From the NCBI GenBank assembly GCA_030949605.1, contig JAUZSH010000029.1, forward strand, positions 1-64,000: 64,000 nt of DNA, read 5' to 3'. The notes under the pieces were generated by a model. That model had not been told where the DNA came from. It did not search any database and saw nothing but the letters and a program-made list of their open reading frames with translations. Shown here in pieces: positions 55,468 through 64,000 of the stretch. The stretch's first letter is position 1. The number at the start of each line of letters is the position of its first letter. Source of the stretch: Ghiorsea sp. (GTDB lineage: Bacteria; Pseudomonadota; Zetaproteobacteria; Mariprofundales; Mariprofundaceae). The translations under genes and the position numbers were made by a program.

Positions 55468-56967
55468 TTAACGCACCTGCACAAAAAAAGGGTTGGTTTC
55501 AAGGCGAATACCTTGCTGTGCAGGAATTTGAAAACGTATTACATATTTCCCTAAGGGTAAGTGAAGCTTGGAGACCATCATTTGGGTTGATGAAATAGGT
55601 ACGGTGACCTTTTCATGAACCTGCCCATTGATAATCCACTGCCCTGATAAGCGGGTAAGACTGCTATTTTTTCCACGTTCTTCAATGCCAATGCTGAGCT
55701 GAATATCGGCAACTGTCGCAGCCTTATCGCCTGTGAAAAGCTGCACGGGCTGATTGCTAACGGGGTCAAAGGATGTCAAAGATAGTGTGTGCACACTTAA
55801 ATTTTGTTGCTTATTCATGTGCCATGCCGTCATTCGCCCTTGTCGTAGAGCAGCGAGAATATCGACTTCACTGTTGCTTTCCGCCCAAATATCCATAGGA
55901 AAATTACCCAAATACTCATTGGCTTGCCCTTCTTCATGGTAATCCCCAGCAGCAACGCCCCACATGGGCTTGGCAATGTAGCCTTTCATATAGTCCATCA
56001 AATGCTTATCCCATAAACCAAAAGGGGCGGTATTGGTATCGGTGTCACCATAAACCGCAGCAAAGGCATCTGCGGGAACATCAAAAATATGTTTGTTGTA
56101 GGGAGGGGTGGTCATCAGCACCCCCATTGGTCCCTCTCGGACTCCAGATAATGTGCCAGGATGTGTCCATATGGTGAATAAACCTTGCTCGGTGGCACTT
56201 TGCATAAAATCTTGATCGCTATGGATACCAGGTTTGATAAACCAAGTGCTAACAAAAGCAACGACTGAAATAACAAGGAATAAAGCTAGGCTACGCTTAC
56301 GCTGACGTATTAGCATCCGCAATAGAATAAAAATAAGCACAAACCAAAAAATAAGAGATAAGCCCTTGTTACCATAAGCATGGGTTAATGTGTAGCTGGT
56401 TAAGCCTTGAATGTGTTCAGGTTTCTGCGCACCAAGGGTAATGAAGTGTTTTTCCACATCATGCAGGCTAAGGTTTTTGAAGGGGATGCCTTGCCAATAA
56501 TAACCAGGTGTAGATTCCGTTCCCGCCATGATGGTGATGTTTGCTTCTTCCTGCGCACGATGGATGTCACGGAAAAAGGCATCCACTCCCGAAAGATACA
56601 ATGATGGATGCTCTTGACTGTATCCTATCCATAAAGGCATAGGCTCTAACCCCAAGCGAATGGTGAATCGGTCATGTTCAGTGAATGTTAAAGCATCAAT
56701 GTGTCTCTGCTTAGCCCATTGAATCAGTGTTGAAAAGTCATGTGCGCCATCCGAATGATTGCTACGCACATCAATCAATACACGCAGCGGTTTACTGGTG
56801 TTTTCAAGGCGCGGCATATTGATGCTTGTATCTTGCTGGGGTTGAGCTTGTTTGAGTTCATGCAAGAGCATGAGCCGTTCAATGCTGGGTTCAGAAGCAA
56901 CGGTGACTTGCGCCCAAAATAGGCTGAATAAAATATTGAATGCAACAAGAAAAGTGATGTGTTTGAT
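55468..56967 (-). CDS. PHP-domain protein with N-terminal signal, unusual start
   Basis: PHP-family phosphoesterase-like protein: VLIDVRSNHSDGAHDFSTLIQWAKQRHIDALTFTEHD, MAGTESTPGYYWQG, WTHPG and AAGDYHEEGQ give the metal sites; a hydrophobic segment (LIFWFVLIFILLRMLI) crosses the membrane mid-protein. The first ATG is 56871, but the frame stays open upstream and encodes a convincing signal peptide (KHITFLVAFNILFSLFWAQVTVASEP) with AGGGAG 6 bp before an ATC codon at 56965-56967. There is no ATG/GTG/TTG before the in-frame stop, so either ATC is used or a base is wrong. First gene of the operon. Confidence 0.75.
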   Translation of the reverse strand: MKHITFLVAFNILFSLFWAQVTVASEPSIERLMLLHELKQAQPQQDTSINMPRLENTSKPLRVLIDVRSNHSDGAHDFSTLIQWAKQRHIDALTFTEHDRFTIRLGLEPMPLWIGYSQEHPSLYLSGVDAFFRDIHRAQEEANITIMAGTESTPGYYWQGIPFKNLSLHDVEKHFITLGAQKPEHIQGLTSYTLTHAYGNKGLSLIFWFVLIFILLRMLIRQRKRSLALFLVISVVAFVSTWFIKPGIHSDQDFMQSATEQGLFTIWTHPGTLSGVREGPMGVLMTTPPYNKHIFDVPADAFAAVYGDTDTNTAPFGLWDKHLMDYMKGYIAKPMWGVAAGDYHEEGQANEYLGNFPMDIWAESNSEVDILAALRQGRMTAWHMNKQQNLSVHTLSLTSFDPVSNQPVQLFTGDKAATVADIQLSIGIEERGKNSSLTRLSGQWIINGQVHEKVTVPISSTQMMVSKLHLPLGKYVIRFQIPAQQGIRLETNPFFVQVR

Positions 56968-57206
56968 ACGATACTCCCTAAGCTCTTACCCTCTTTCTCT
57001 CACGCTACGACAGCAGAATTGTTGCCAATCATTGGTTTAATGCCAGTGTTTTGCTGTCGTAAATGCTAACAAGTGTTGGTATGAAATCTACAAAAGGTGA
57101 AAATTATTGATGCAGCAACACCATAATACAACAAATCAATACGCTGTAAAAGGCTTTGTCCATCAGGCTTATGTCGTTAGCGATAATAATGGCTTGAAAA
57201 GTTGAT

Positions 57207-57848
57207 ATGGCAGCCTTCAAATATATTCATCATATCCAACAAACTTACCCACAAGCCATGGCAGAACAAGAGTCTTTGCGTGATGGGTTGCTTGCTGGCA
57301 AACAATTGTTTCACCTTATCCTCACAGAGCATCCACCCATTTATACACTCGGCACATCTGGTGTCGAGCAAGATGTACTCACGCGTGAAGTGGATGGGGA
57401 TACGATTGAAGTGTATCAAACGGGGCGTGGTGGTGAAGTGACCTATCATGGGCCAGGGCAATTGATGTGTTATATTGTTGCTAATTTATCCAACGAACAG
57501 GACTTACACCAACATATTTGGCGTTTAGAAGAAGTCATCATTCGTACGCTTTCAGATTTAGGTGTTGAAGCTACGCGCGACAAACGTGGCATTGGCGTGT
57601 GGGTGAATGGGTTGAAAATTGCAGCAGCAGGTGTGCGGTGCAGGCGTTGGGTGGTTTGGCATGGTATTGCTTTAAATATCAACCCCAACCTCAATCACTT
57701 TAAAGGCATAGTACCATGCGGGATGCGGGATGCACCTGTGACCGCGTTGAATCAATTGGGTATGCAAAAAACGCGCGAAGAAGTTGAAGCGTTGGTGGTC
57801 AAACATACGCAAAGTGTGTTTGCAGGCTTGTTAAACATGAATCCTTAA
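57207..57848 (+). CDS. lipB: Octanoyl-[acyl-carrier-protein] transferase
   Basis: 213-residue LipB, which transfers octanoyl from ACP to lipoyl domains. TGRGGEVTYHGPGQL, the catalytic Lys137 (NGLKIAAAGVRCRRWV) and Cys171 (GIVPCGMRD) are present. ATG 57207 has a purine-rich GATAT region only, so the RBS is weak. The stop TAA lies in the duplicated target of the adjacent element. The 239 bp upstream (56968-57206) carry no gene. Confidence 0.95.
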   Translation: MAAFKYIHHIQQTYPQAMAEQESLRDGLLAGKQLFHLILTEHPPIYTLGTSGVEQDVLTREVDGDTIEVYQTGRGGEVTYHGPGQLMCYIVANLSNEQDLHQHIWRLEEVIIRTLSDLGVEATRDKRGIGVWVNGLKIAAAGVRCRRWVVWHGIALNINPNLNHFKGIVPCGMRDAPVTALNQLGMQKTREEVEALVVKHTQSVFAGLLNMNP

Positions 57849-57958
57849 CTGATGTTACGCAGTCGGGCTAAAATTCGTCATTCCCACGTAGGCGGGAATC
57901 CATCTTTACACATTCTCATGCTCCAGCGTGGGAATGAAGAATAGGTGCGTAACATCAG
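57849..57958. mobile_element. Type-A MITE-like element, short form (110 bp)
   Basis: CTGATGTTACGCA and TGCGTAACATCAG ends; flanking 8-mers ATCCTTAA (57841-57848) and GTCCTTAA (57959-57966) agree at 7 of 8 positions. The TTAA core holds the lipB stop on the plus strand and the GDH stop on the minus strand, so both converging genes kept their stops. Contains an ATTCCC-N8-GGGAAT repeat (57880-57899) and may act as a bidirectional terminator. Confidence 0.82.
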
Positions 57959-57962
57959 GTCC

Positions 57963-60900
57963 TTAAGTCTTAAGGTGGCAATCACACTCCACAATACTTT
58001 GCAAATGTGTAAGCGCTAAAATATAGCGCAGCCGAAGCTGTTCTAAGGGTATTTTTTGTACCTCTGCATCTTTTGGCAATAAGCTGCGCAAAGCTTGCTG
58101 CAAGCTGTGACTTTCCCAGGCTTGCAAGAGTGCGACCCGTTTTTTCACAGACAAAGCAAGCATTTCTCTTGCGGCATACACCTTGAGCAAACGCAATCTG
58201 CCCAGCCACTCTCGACGCAAAGCATGGGCTTCATCACTTGCCCAAAGCGGTGTTCGCAACACATTTTCCAACGCGGTAAAGGGTAATACCGTTAAACACT
58301 GTGCCGTCACCTTCAAGCATAAGCGCAGAGGTTTCTCCATATCATTAGCCAGTGTCACTGCTGTCACCAAGGGTACTAAATAGGCAATACCTTGACCTTG
58401 TGATGTCATATCATGCGCCAATGTTGTTCGCGTACGTTGCAACCATGCTGCATCCACACCCATGATATCGGGCAATGCCAACAAACCTTCGGCGAAACTC
58501 AGCACATCTTGTTGCACCACATACCAATCAGCAACGGCATCATCACCCTCTGCAAATACATGCTGGTACAATTGTTCGGTGTTCAACAAATTATCCGCCA
58601 ACAACAAGGCTTGTACGATATGTGATATGGGTAAAGCTGTTAAATTTTGCAAGTATTGCACAGCCGTAATGCCATAACGATTGATGATGTGGCTGGTCAA
58701 ACGTGTATGCGCAATATCTGCACCTAAAGCATGGTTTGCAATGTTGTCTGCAAAAGGTTTGCGCAGTGACTTGGGAAAGTATTGCTGTACAAACAGACTG
58801 CCAAACACACTTCGTCGGTAGAATCCATCATCATCCAAGGCTTGATGAATGCGGTTCTTTTCATGACCCAGCCACTCCGCATACACAGGGCGAAAAGTGA
58901 ACCTATCTTCTTCAAGCATATATTGAATATAACCTTCATCATACAAGCACTGTTGCAAATGTTGCAAACGCGGCAAATGGATCTTGGCAGTGGCTTCGCT
59001 CAACGATAAAGCAATGGCTTGCGCCTGATTATCATCCAAACATTGGCACGAAACATCTTCAGCCACTTTTCGCAGCCATTTGTTGCGTGTGTTGAAAGGT
59101 AGGTCTGCCAGTAAAATCTTTAAGTTCACTTCATGGTCAGACATATTCACACCCGCCGCATTATCAATGGCATCGGTGTTGATATAACCGCCTTGCTTGG
59201 CATATTCTAAGCGCGCGGATTGGGTTAAACCAAGGTTACCACCCTCGCTCAACACTTGGCAACGCAAGCTTCTGGCATCAATACGCACAGCATTGTTGGC
59301 AGGGTCTTGGGCATCAGCATCTGTTTCATGGCTGGCTTTGATATAAGTGCCAATACCGCCGTTGTAAAGCAAATCCACAGGTGCTTGCAGAATCGCACGA
59401 ATCAATGCCTCTCCCGACAATTTATCTTGAGTAATACCAAGTGTTTGCTGCACTTCGGGTGTTAAAATAATGCGTTTGGATGTGCGACTAAACACCCCGC
59501 CCCCTGAGCTAATCACATCCACATCATAATCTGCCCAAGCTTTTACTGCCGCAAATAAACGCTGGCGTTCCGCAAATGCGGCAAGCCCATCAGGGTTGGG
59601 GTCTAAAAAAATATGTTGGTGGTTAAATGCTGCAATCAATTTCATATTCGGATTAAGCAACATGCCATTGCCAAATACATCGCCGCCCATATCACCAATG
59701 CCAACGACGCTGACTTCATCTTGCCACAAATCGACACCCCATTTGGCAAAATGATGCGCGGCGCAAACCCAAGCCCCACGCGCTGTAATACCATAAGCTT
59801 TATGGTCATAGCCATAGCTACCACCGCTGGCAAAGGCATCACCTAGCCAAAAATGTGCATTCAACGCTTCTTCATTCGCATCGTCCGAATATTTGGCTGT
59901 GCCTTTATCGGCAGCAACCACCAGATAGGCATCATCGGTATCTTGGCTCGAAACATTGACTCCTTCAGGCGGTTGAAGCTTACCCAACACACGGTTGTCG
60001 GTAATGGATAATAAAGCATGAATAAACTGATGATACTGCCCAAGTACGTCCTTGGTCTCCCGAATAACAAAGCCACCCTTGGCTCCAGTGGGTACAATTT
60101 GCCCATTTTTGACCACTTGTGTTGCCATTAACTCTAAAACTTCCGTTCTAAAATCTGTGGGTCTATCCGAGTAACGCAAGCCACCACGCGCGATTTTTCC
60201 CGCTCTCAGGTGAATGCCTTCCACGAATACCCCATGCACAAAGATTTCTCGATAGGGTTTGGGGTATGGTGCAAAGCTTAAACATGATGTATCTATTTTG
60301 ATGGCAATCGCATCCGTTTTGCTTTTGACCCATGCATTGCAACGCACACTCGATGCCACCAACTCTGCCAATGCGCGAAGCCATGTATCTTCTTTTAAAC
60401 TTTGCACTGCAACCATTTCATGTTCAAAATCAACTTCGGCTTGCGCCCAATATGTGGTTGGCATGGCTGCTCGGTGTTTACCTTCAAACATACGAAACAA
60501 AGCAAGGCTAACACCTCGATATTTTATCAAGACTTGCGAAAGTGCGCCGACCGACACTTCCATCATCAACTGTGCCAAGTGGTTACGTAAAGCAATCATC
60601 ACCAATACATCTTGCACACCCAGCCCGCATAAAATAATCAATGCGTTAAGCGCATCGTGGTCTGCACTTTGATTCAACACATCTTCAATACCCTGACGCA
60701 ACCTTGGCAAGCCTTCATGATGCAGTTGCTTGGGTGCTTCGCAGCGGAACTTACAAATATGTATAATGTGTTCATCTTGCCCAAAAGGAACAAGAGCTTG
60801 CTCCATGGTGACCAAAGCAAAGGCATTCAATTTTTCCGTCATCCAAGCCAAAGGCATGGTATCTTGGGATAACACCTGAACCTCAACCTGTTGCCCCGCG

Positions 60901-62363
60901 TCATGGGGTAGCAGTTGCAAGCGAACAACAACCTTGCCTTGCTCCACTGTTTGCTGTTGTCGCACATCTTGCACAAATTGTTCGGGTGGAAAAATATCCT
61001 GATAAAGACGTGAAGTTAAACTTAATGTGCGTAACGCATCAGGCAACATCGTTGTCGGTATATCTGCATCCAATAAAGCTTGCTTGGCTTTATCCACCCA
61101 AAAAATAATACACTGGTGCAGCGCATGATAAAGCTGGCGTGAATGCGGCCATGTTTGCACAGATACCGCAGCAAAAGTAAGCCGTGTTGTGCCAACGACA
61201 TAACCTTCAAAACCAACCACCGACACCCCCAAATCTGCAAGAGAAGCCTGCATGTTTGCCCAAATTTTATCACCAAAACGGTGCTGACTGAGTGCAATCA
61301 TAATGTATTCAATATTTCCATACTTGGGGGTTAAACGCTGCACCACCATTTGCGTTGGACTATGCAAATCAACCATGCTTTTAAAAGGCAGAAGCCATTG
61401 CTTGCCATCAACGGCATGAACCAGTGATTTGGGGGCGCGGTCAAATAATAAGCGCATTTCACGCTGATAAAATGCCGATTGCTGCAACACATTATCTTTG
61501 ACCATCTTCGACCAAGTATCATTAAATACAGGAAGTTGAGAGGTGTTGGTATAACGCGCACCACGCGAAAAATGACCCAGCACAATCAAACGACATAACT
61601 TGCCTTGCTCTACCCAAGTGAGCTGCACAGCACGCACATTGGTACGACTATACAAGTGAGAAAATAATGCACCCAAGTGCAACCATTGCAGGCCAATATC
61701 TGGATGCGTTTGGATGCTAAGTAACTCATCATATGCTTGCGGAATAATAGATGATAACAACCGCTTGTTGCTGCAAACACCTTTGTTTCGGCGAGGGTAT
61801 TGCGCGTTAAATAAGCCAAAAAGTAAGTAGTGGTCATCCAACATCCAGCGTAACAATTTGGCATCTTTAGGGGCATCTTCCACCATGTGTGCGGCAATAT
61901 TTTCCAAGCAACCCAGCATATCAGGGAAATCAGCCACTGAATGTTGAACACCCAATAAAACATGCTCTATCGACCGATGCACAGCTTTGATAGACGGTAA
62001 TGTTGCTGCTGCAAAATGAAAAACAAGCAACAGCCCTTTTTCCGCTTGCAAAGGTTGAGTCCAACATGTGCTGTCGTATAAAATCGAATGCTGTTGCAAG
62101 GGTTGTAAGCTTTGTTTGTGTAAGTATGCGCGAATGGCATCAGGGTAAAACGCTTGATCGGGACAAGCGATAACCATGATATGTCGATGTATTTTTTCAA
62201 TAGATAGTGGGGCGCAAGACACGGCATGAGGTTTCGCTGCTAACGATTGTAAAACCTGAACGGCTAGCTCCAGTTCCATATTTTGGATATCCGATGGAGG
62301 CAAGGTTCCCCGTTGCCAAACAGTTTGAAACAAGGGTAATAACTTCGCTTTAAGTTTTGGCAT
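57963..62363 (-). CDS. NAD-dependent glutamate dehydrogenase, large type
   Basis: 1466-residue NAD-GDH of the L-180 type, converting glutamate to 2-oxoglutarate and ammonium. The N-terminal ~650 residues are regulatory ACT-like segments. The catalytic domain begins near residue 690: VEGIHLRAGKIARGGLRYSDRPTDFRTEV, IVPTGAKGGFV, VVGIGDMGGDVFGNGML (NAD site) and SCQCLDDNQ follow. It is shorter than the ~1600-residue Pseudomonas and Caulobacter enzymes, mostly at the N-terminus. Monocistronic; converges on lipB. Confidence 0.93.
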   Translation of the reverse strand: MPKLKAKLLPLFQTVWQRGTLPPSDIQNMELELAVQVLQSLAAKPHAVSCAPLSIEKIHRHIMVIACPDQAFYPDAIRAYLHKQSLQPLQQHSILYDSTCWTQPLQAEKGLLLVFHFAAATLPSIKAVHRSIEHVLLGVQHSVADFPDMLGCLENIAAHMVEDAPKDAKLLRWMLDDHYLLFGLFNAQYPRRNKGVCSNKRLLSSIIPQAYDELLSIQTHPDIGLQWLHLGALFSHLYSRTNVRAVQLTWVEQGKLCRLIVLGHFSRGARYTNTSQLPVFNDTWSKMVKDNVLQQSAFYQREMRLLFDRAPKSLVHAVDGKQWLLPFKSMVDLHSPTQMVVQRLTPKYGNIEYIMIALSQHRFGDKIWANMQASLADLGVSVVGFEGYVVGTTRLTFAAVSVQTWPHSRQLYHALHQCIIFWVDKAKQALLDADIPTTMLPDALRTLSLTSRLYQDIFPPEQFVQDVRQQQTVEQGKVVVRLQLLPHDAGQQVEVQVLSQDTMPLAWMTEKLNAFALVTMEQALVPFGQDEHIIHICKFRCEAPKQLHHEGLPRLRQGIEDVLNQSADHDALNALIILCGLGVQDVLVMIALRNHLAQLMMEVSVGALSQVLIKYRGVSLALFRMFEGKHRAAMPTTYWAQAEVDFEHEMVAVQSLKEDTWLRALAELVASSVRCNAWVKSKTDAIAIKIDTSCLSFAPYPKPYREIFVHGVFVEGIHLRAGKIARGGLRYSDRPTDFRTEVLELMATQVVKNGQIVPTGAKGGFVIRETKDVLGQYHQFIHALLSITDNRVLGKLQPPEGVNVSSQDTDDAYLVVAADKGTAKYSDDANEEALNAHFWLGDAFASGGSYGYDHKAYGITARGAWVCAAHHFAKWGVDLWQDEVSVVGIGDMGGDVFGNGMLLNPNMKLIAAFNHQHIFLDPNPDGLAAFAERQRLFAAVKAWADYDVDVISSGGGVFSRTSKRIILTPEVQQTLGITQDKLSGEALIRAILQAPVDLLYNGGIGTYIKASHETDADAQDPANNAVRIDARSLRCQVLSEGGNLGLTQSARLEYAKQGGYINTDAIDNAAGVNMSDHEVNLKILLADLPFNTRNKWLRKVAEDVSCQCLDDNQAQAIALSLSEATAKIHLPRLQHLQQCLYDEGYIQYMLEEDRFTFRPVYAEWLGHEKNRIHQALDDDGFYRRSVFGSLFVQQYFPKSLRKPFADNIANHALGADIAHTRLTSHIINRYGITAVQYLQNLTALPISHIVQALLLADNLLNTEQLYQHVFAEGDDAVADWYVVQQDVLSFAEGLLALPDIMGVDAAWLQRTRTTLAHDMTSQGQGIAYLVPLVTAVTLANDMEKPLRLCLKVTAQCLTVLPFTALENVLRTPLWASDEAHALRREWLGRLRLLKVYAAREMLALSVKKRVALLQAWESHSLQQALRSLLPKDAEVQKIPLEQLRLRYILALTHLQSIVECDCHLKT

Positions 62364-62437
62364 CGTTGCCCCCTTTTACTGCATCATGATTCACTATGAC
62401 TTGACGAAGTTAGCACAAATATCATCATCGCTCTACC

Positions 62438-63100
62438 ATGCGCCCCTTTCACGATTATCAACCACCACCCAACCACGGTCTACGCCTTCTTTATGAAGAT
62501 GAACACTTGTTGGTCGTTAACAAACCTGCGGGCTTACTTTCCGTGCCTGGTAATAGCCCGCAAAAGAAAGATTGCATGGTGTCGCGCCTGCAAGCGGAGT
62601 TTCTTGAGGCATTAATCGTTCACCGCCTAGATATGTCTACTTCTGGCATTCTTTTGTTTGCACGCAATAAAACGATGCATAGTGCCATGAGCCAATTGTT
62701 TGCCGCACGTGAAATCAGCAAAACATATATTGCTGTGGTGGATGGCTTGGTTGAAAAGGATAGTGGCGAAATCAATGCCCCATTGATGGTGGATTGGTTG
62801 AATCGCCCCAAGCAAAAAGTTGATGTTGAGGGTAAACCTTCTTGCACACATTACCAAGTCATCCATCGCGATGACAGCAACAGCACAACACGAGTGAAGC
62901 TCACTCCTATCACGGGTCGGTCGCATCAATTAAGGGTACACCTAATGTCAATCGGTCATGCGATATTGGGTGATGAGTTCTACGCATCGGATGAAGCATT
63001 TCAAAAATCCGACAGGTTATTGCTTCATGCCACAGCACTTTCATTTGTTCATCCATTAACCCACCAGCTCATACATATCGATTGCCGAGAAAATTTTTAA
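62438..63100 (+). CDS. rluA: RluA-type pseudouridine synthase
   Basis: 220 residues, nearly the length of E. coli RluA (219), which modifies 23S rRNA U746 and tRNA U32. Catalytic Asp65 in IVHRLDMSTSGILLFARNK; RLLYEDEHLLVVNKPAGLLSVPG, SKTYIAVVDG and LTPITGRSHQLRVHLMSIGHAILGD complete the fold. No S4 domain, as expected for RluA. Divergent from the GDH gene with a 74 bp gap. Confidence 0.93.
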   Translation: MRPFHDYQPPPNHGLRLLYEDEHLLVVNKPAGLLSVPGNSPQKKDCMVSRLQAEFLEALIVHRLDMSTSGILLFARNKTMHSAMSQLFAAREISKTYIAVVDGLVEKDSGEINAPLMVDWLNRPKQKVDVEGKPSCTHYQVIHRDDSNSTTRVKLTPITGRSHQLRVHLMSIGHAILGDEFYASDEAFQKSDRLLLHATALSFVHPLTHQLIHIDCRENF

Positions 63101-63344
63101 AGCTAAGGAAGCTCTGAATAAGTCTGGATGAAGCAGATTGTATATTGGACTTTTTTTGATAGGCGATGAAGGAAGGTATATCCCAAAAATATTGAGTATT
63201 TATGGCTAAAGGAATGATTCTGGTGAAACGGCTGGTAAAAAAAGCTTGAACTTTAGATCTTCTTCTGAAATGATTTATGAATCTTTCGCCTTTCATCAAC
63301 ATGTTGTACTTGAAATTTTAAACCGCCAAATTTATGGAGAATGT

Positions 63345-63851
63345 ATGTTAAAAATAATTTTATTGAGTTTGTTATTGTTACCAAATATTGCTATGGCAGG
63401 TGAAACACGAAGTGTGAATTTTGCTGCATTTCAAATTGTGGATAAAGACTTTGAATTTGAAGCGATTGTTGAAGGAAAGTTTAGTGATTTTATTGCTGAA
63501 ATGAAAGGCTCGCAAATCTTAGCCTTGGTGCATACCGCAGGTGCTATTGATGGTGACATTATCACCATGCAAACCAGCGTTCTTCGTGATGATCATGGTT
63601 CACTGGGAGACTTTGGAGTGGACTGCCAGCTTAATTTTAAAGATGAAAGCGATGAGGACGATACTTCTTACCTTTTGGGTGGGGTGTGTCGCATCATTCA
63701 GGTAGGGAATGGTAAAAATTTGAAAACCGTGTTAATTATTCCGCATACGAATATTCCTGATACAGCGCAAGGCTTTGAAGGTTGGTTTATGCTGGATGAA
63801 GATGAGGCAACAGGCATTGCATTTTATGCCAATGTCAGTTTAGATCATTAA
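63345..63851 (+). CDS. Secreted protein of unknown function
   Basis: 168 residues from ATG 63345 (TGGAGA at 63335-63340), with a signal peptide MLKIILLSLLLLPNIAMA cut before GETRSV. The mature part is acidic and beta-rich (FEFEAIVEGKFSDFIAEMKG, CRIIQVGNGKNLKTVLIIPHT) and has two Cys (GVDCQLNF, GGVCRII) that may form a disulfide. I do not recognise a family. The 244 bp before it contain no gene. Confidence 0.75.
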   Translation: MLKIILLSLLLLPNIAMAGETRSVNFAAFQIVDKDFEFEAIVEGKFSDFIAEMKGSQILALVHTAGAIDGDIITMQTSVLRDDHGSLGDFGVDCQLNFKDESDEDDTSYLLGGVCRIIQVGNGKNLKTVLIIPHTNIPDTAQGFEGWFMLDEDEATGIAFYANVSLDH

Positions 63852-63943
63852 GCTTATTAAAAAAACAACACTATTGCATGGCGAAAGTCGCATATCGACA
63901 TGTCCGACTTAATCGGGTACCCAGAAAACCTTGCAAACAATGG

Positions 63944-63963
63944 ATTCCCGCCTTCGCGGGAAT
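63944..63963. repeat. dRS3-like 20 bp inverted repeat
   Basis: ATTCCC-N8-GGGAAT, fully self-complementary (GCCTTCGC centre gives a stem-loop), followed by GACG. It lies 92 bp after the stop of the secreted-protein gene. Same repeat type as at 3838-3857. Confidence 0.65.
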
Positions 63964-64000
63964 GACGTAAAGAGTGAAAGAGCTAAGTGAGAACTTAGCT

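Noticed and set aside
58095-61963. Numerous 60-140 codon frames on both strands inside the GDH gene
   Set aside because: All lie within the continuous 1466-codon GDH frame, which shows conserved domains throughout; they are shadow frames.

Overview
The window looks like a chromosomal segment of a moderately A+T-rich Gram-negative proteobacterium. The signs are outer-membrane (TolC-type) and RND efflux proteins, Und-P-linked surface glycan genes, a large NAD-dependent glutamate dehydrogenase, LipB, RluA and ComEA. I cannot name the genus from sequence alone; a free-living aquatic gamma- or zetaproteobacterium is a reasonable guess.

Layout. 0-1.4 kb: IS4-family transposase running off the left edge. 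1.4-7.1 kb: LysR-type regulator divergent from a six-gene redox/detoxification operon (cytochrome b561, tandem-CDGSH protein, YceI, glutathionyl-hydroquinone reductase, pirin, and a CDGSH-glutamate-synthase-like fusion). 7.1-10.4 kb: IS graveyard with two IS1634-like copies in inverted orientation, a small non-autonomous element with matching ends and an IS5-like remnant. 10.4-11.8 kb: VOC protein, peptide deformylase, GcvR-like ACT protein. 11.8-31 kb: one long minus-strand surface-polysaccharide cluster that carries a pseudaminic acid pathway (pseB, C, F, G, I, with a degenerate stretch where pseH would be), a UDP-L-FucNAc pathway (fnlA, B, C), Wzx/Wzy/Wzz-type genes, two paralogous nucleotide-sugar dehydrogenases, a WbuB-like transferase and a PglC-type initiating transferase. 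31-38.5 kb: comEA, tRNA-Phe, a hairpin-rich non-coding block, a heavy-metal RND efflux operon without an adaptor gene, and cbiZ. 38.8-42 kb: folD, ilvH, ilvB.

42.5-49.2 kb holds the most interesting system: a ten-gene minus-strand module linking SpeD, an M50-like peptidase, DUF2170, PspA, a DUF4178-like protein, a small protein that looks like two fused ribbon-helix-helix units, a DUF350 membrane protein, two further membrane proteins and a multi-TM spermidine-synthase-like protein. This is a PspA-type envelope-stress island joined to an aminopropyl-transfer pair. 49.5-57 kb: a SpoIIAA-like protein and a minus-strand operon (PHP-WbqC-PIG-L-DegT-WecA-like-YggS-ProC-YggT). 57-64 kb: lipB, NAD-GDH, rluA and a secreted protein.

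Two themes cross the window. First, short inverted-repeat elements are abundant; the best defined family has ends CTGATGTTACGCA, makes 7-8 bp target duplications, repeatedly lands on stop codons and shares its end with the IS4-like element at the left edge. Second, an unusual number of otherwise well-conserved genes (proC, pseI, fnlB, a wbpA paralogue, wzy, a DUF115-like gene) are broken by single-base changes, mostly in homopolymers. Uncorrected sequencing error is the leading explanation, so the pseudogene calls here are provisional.
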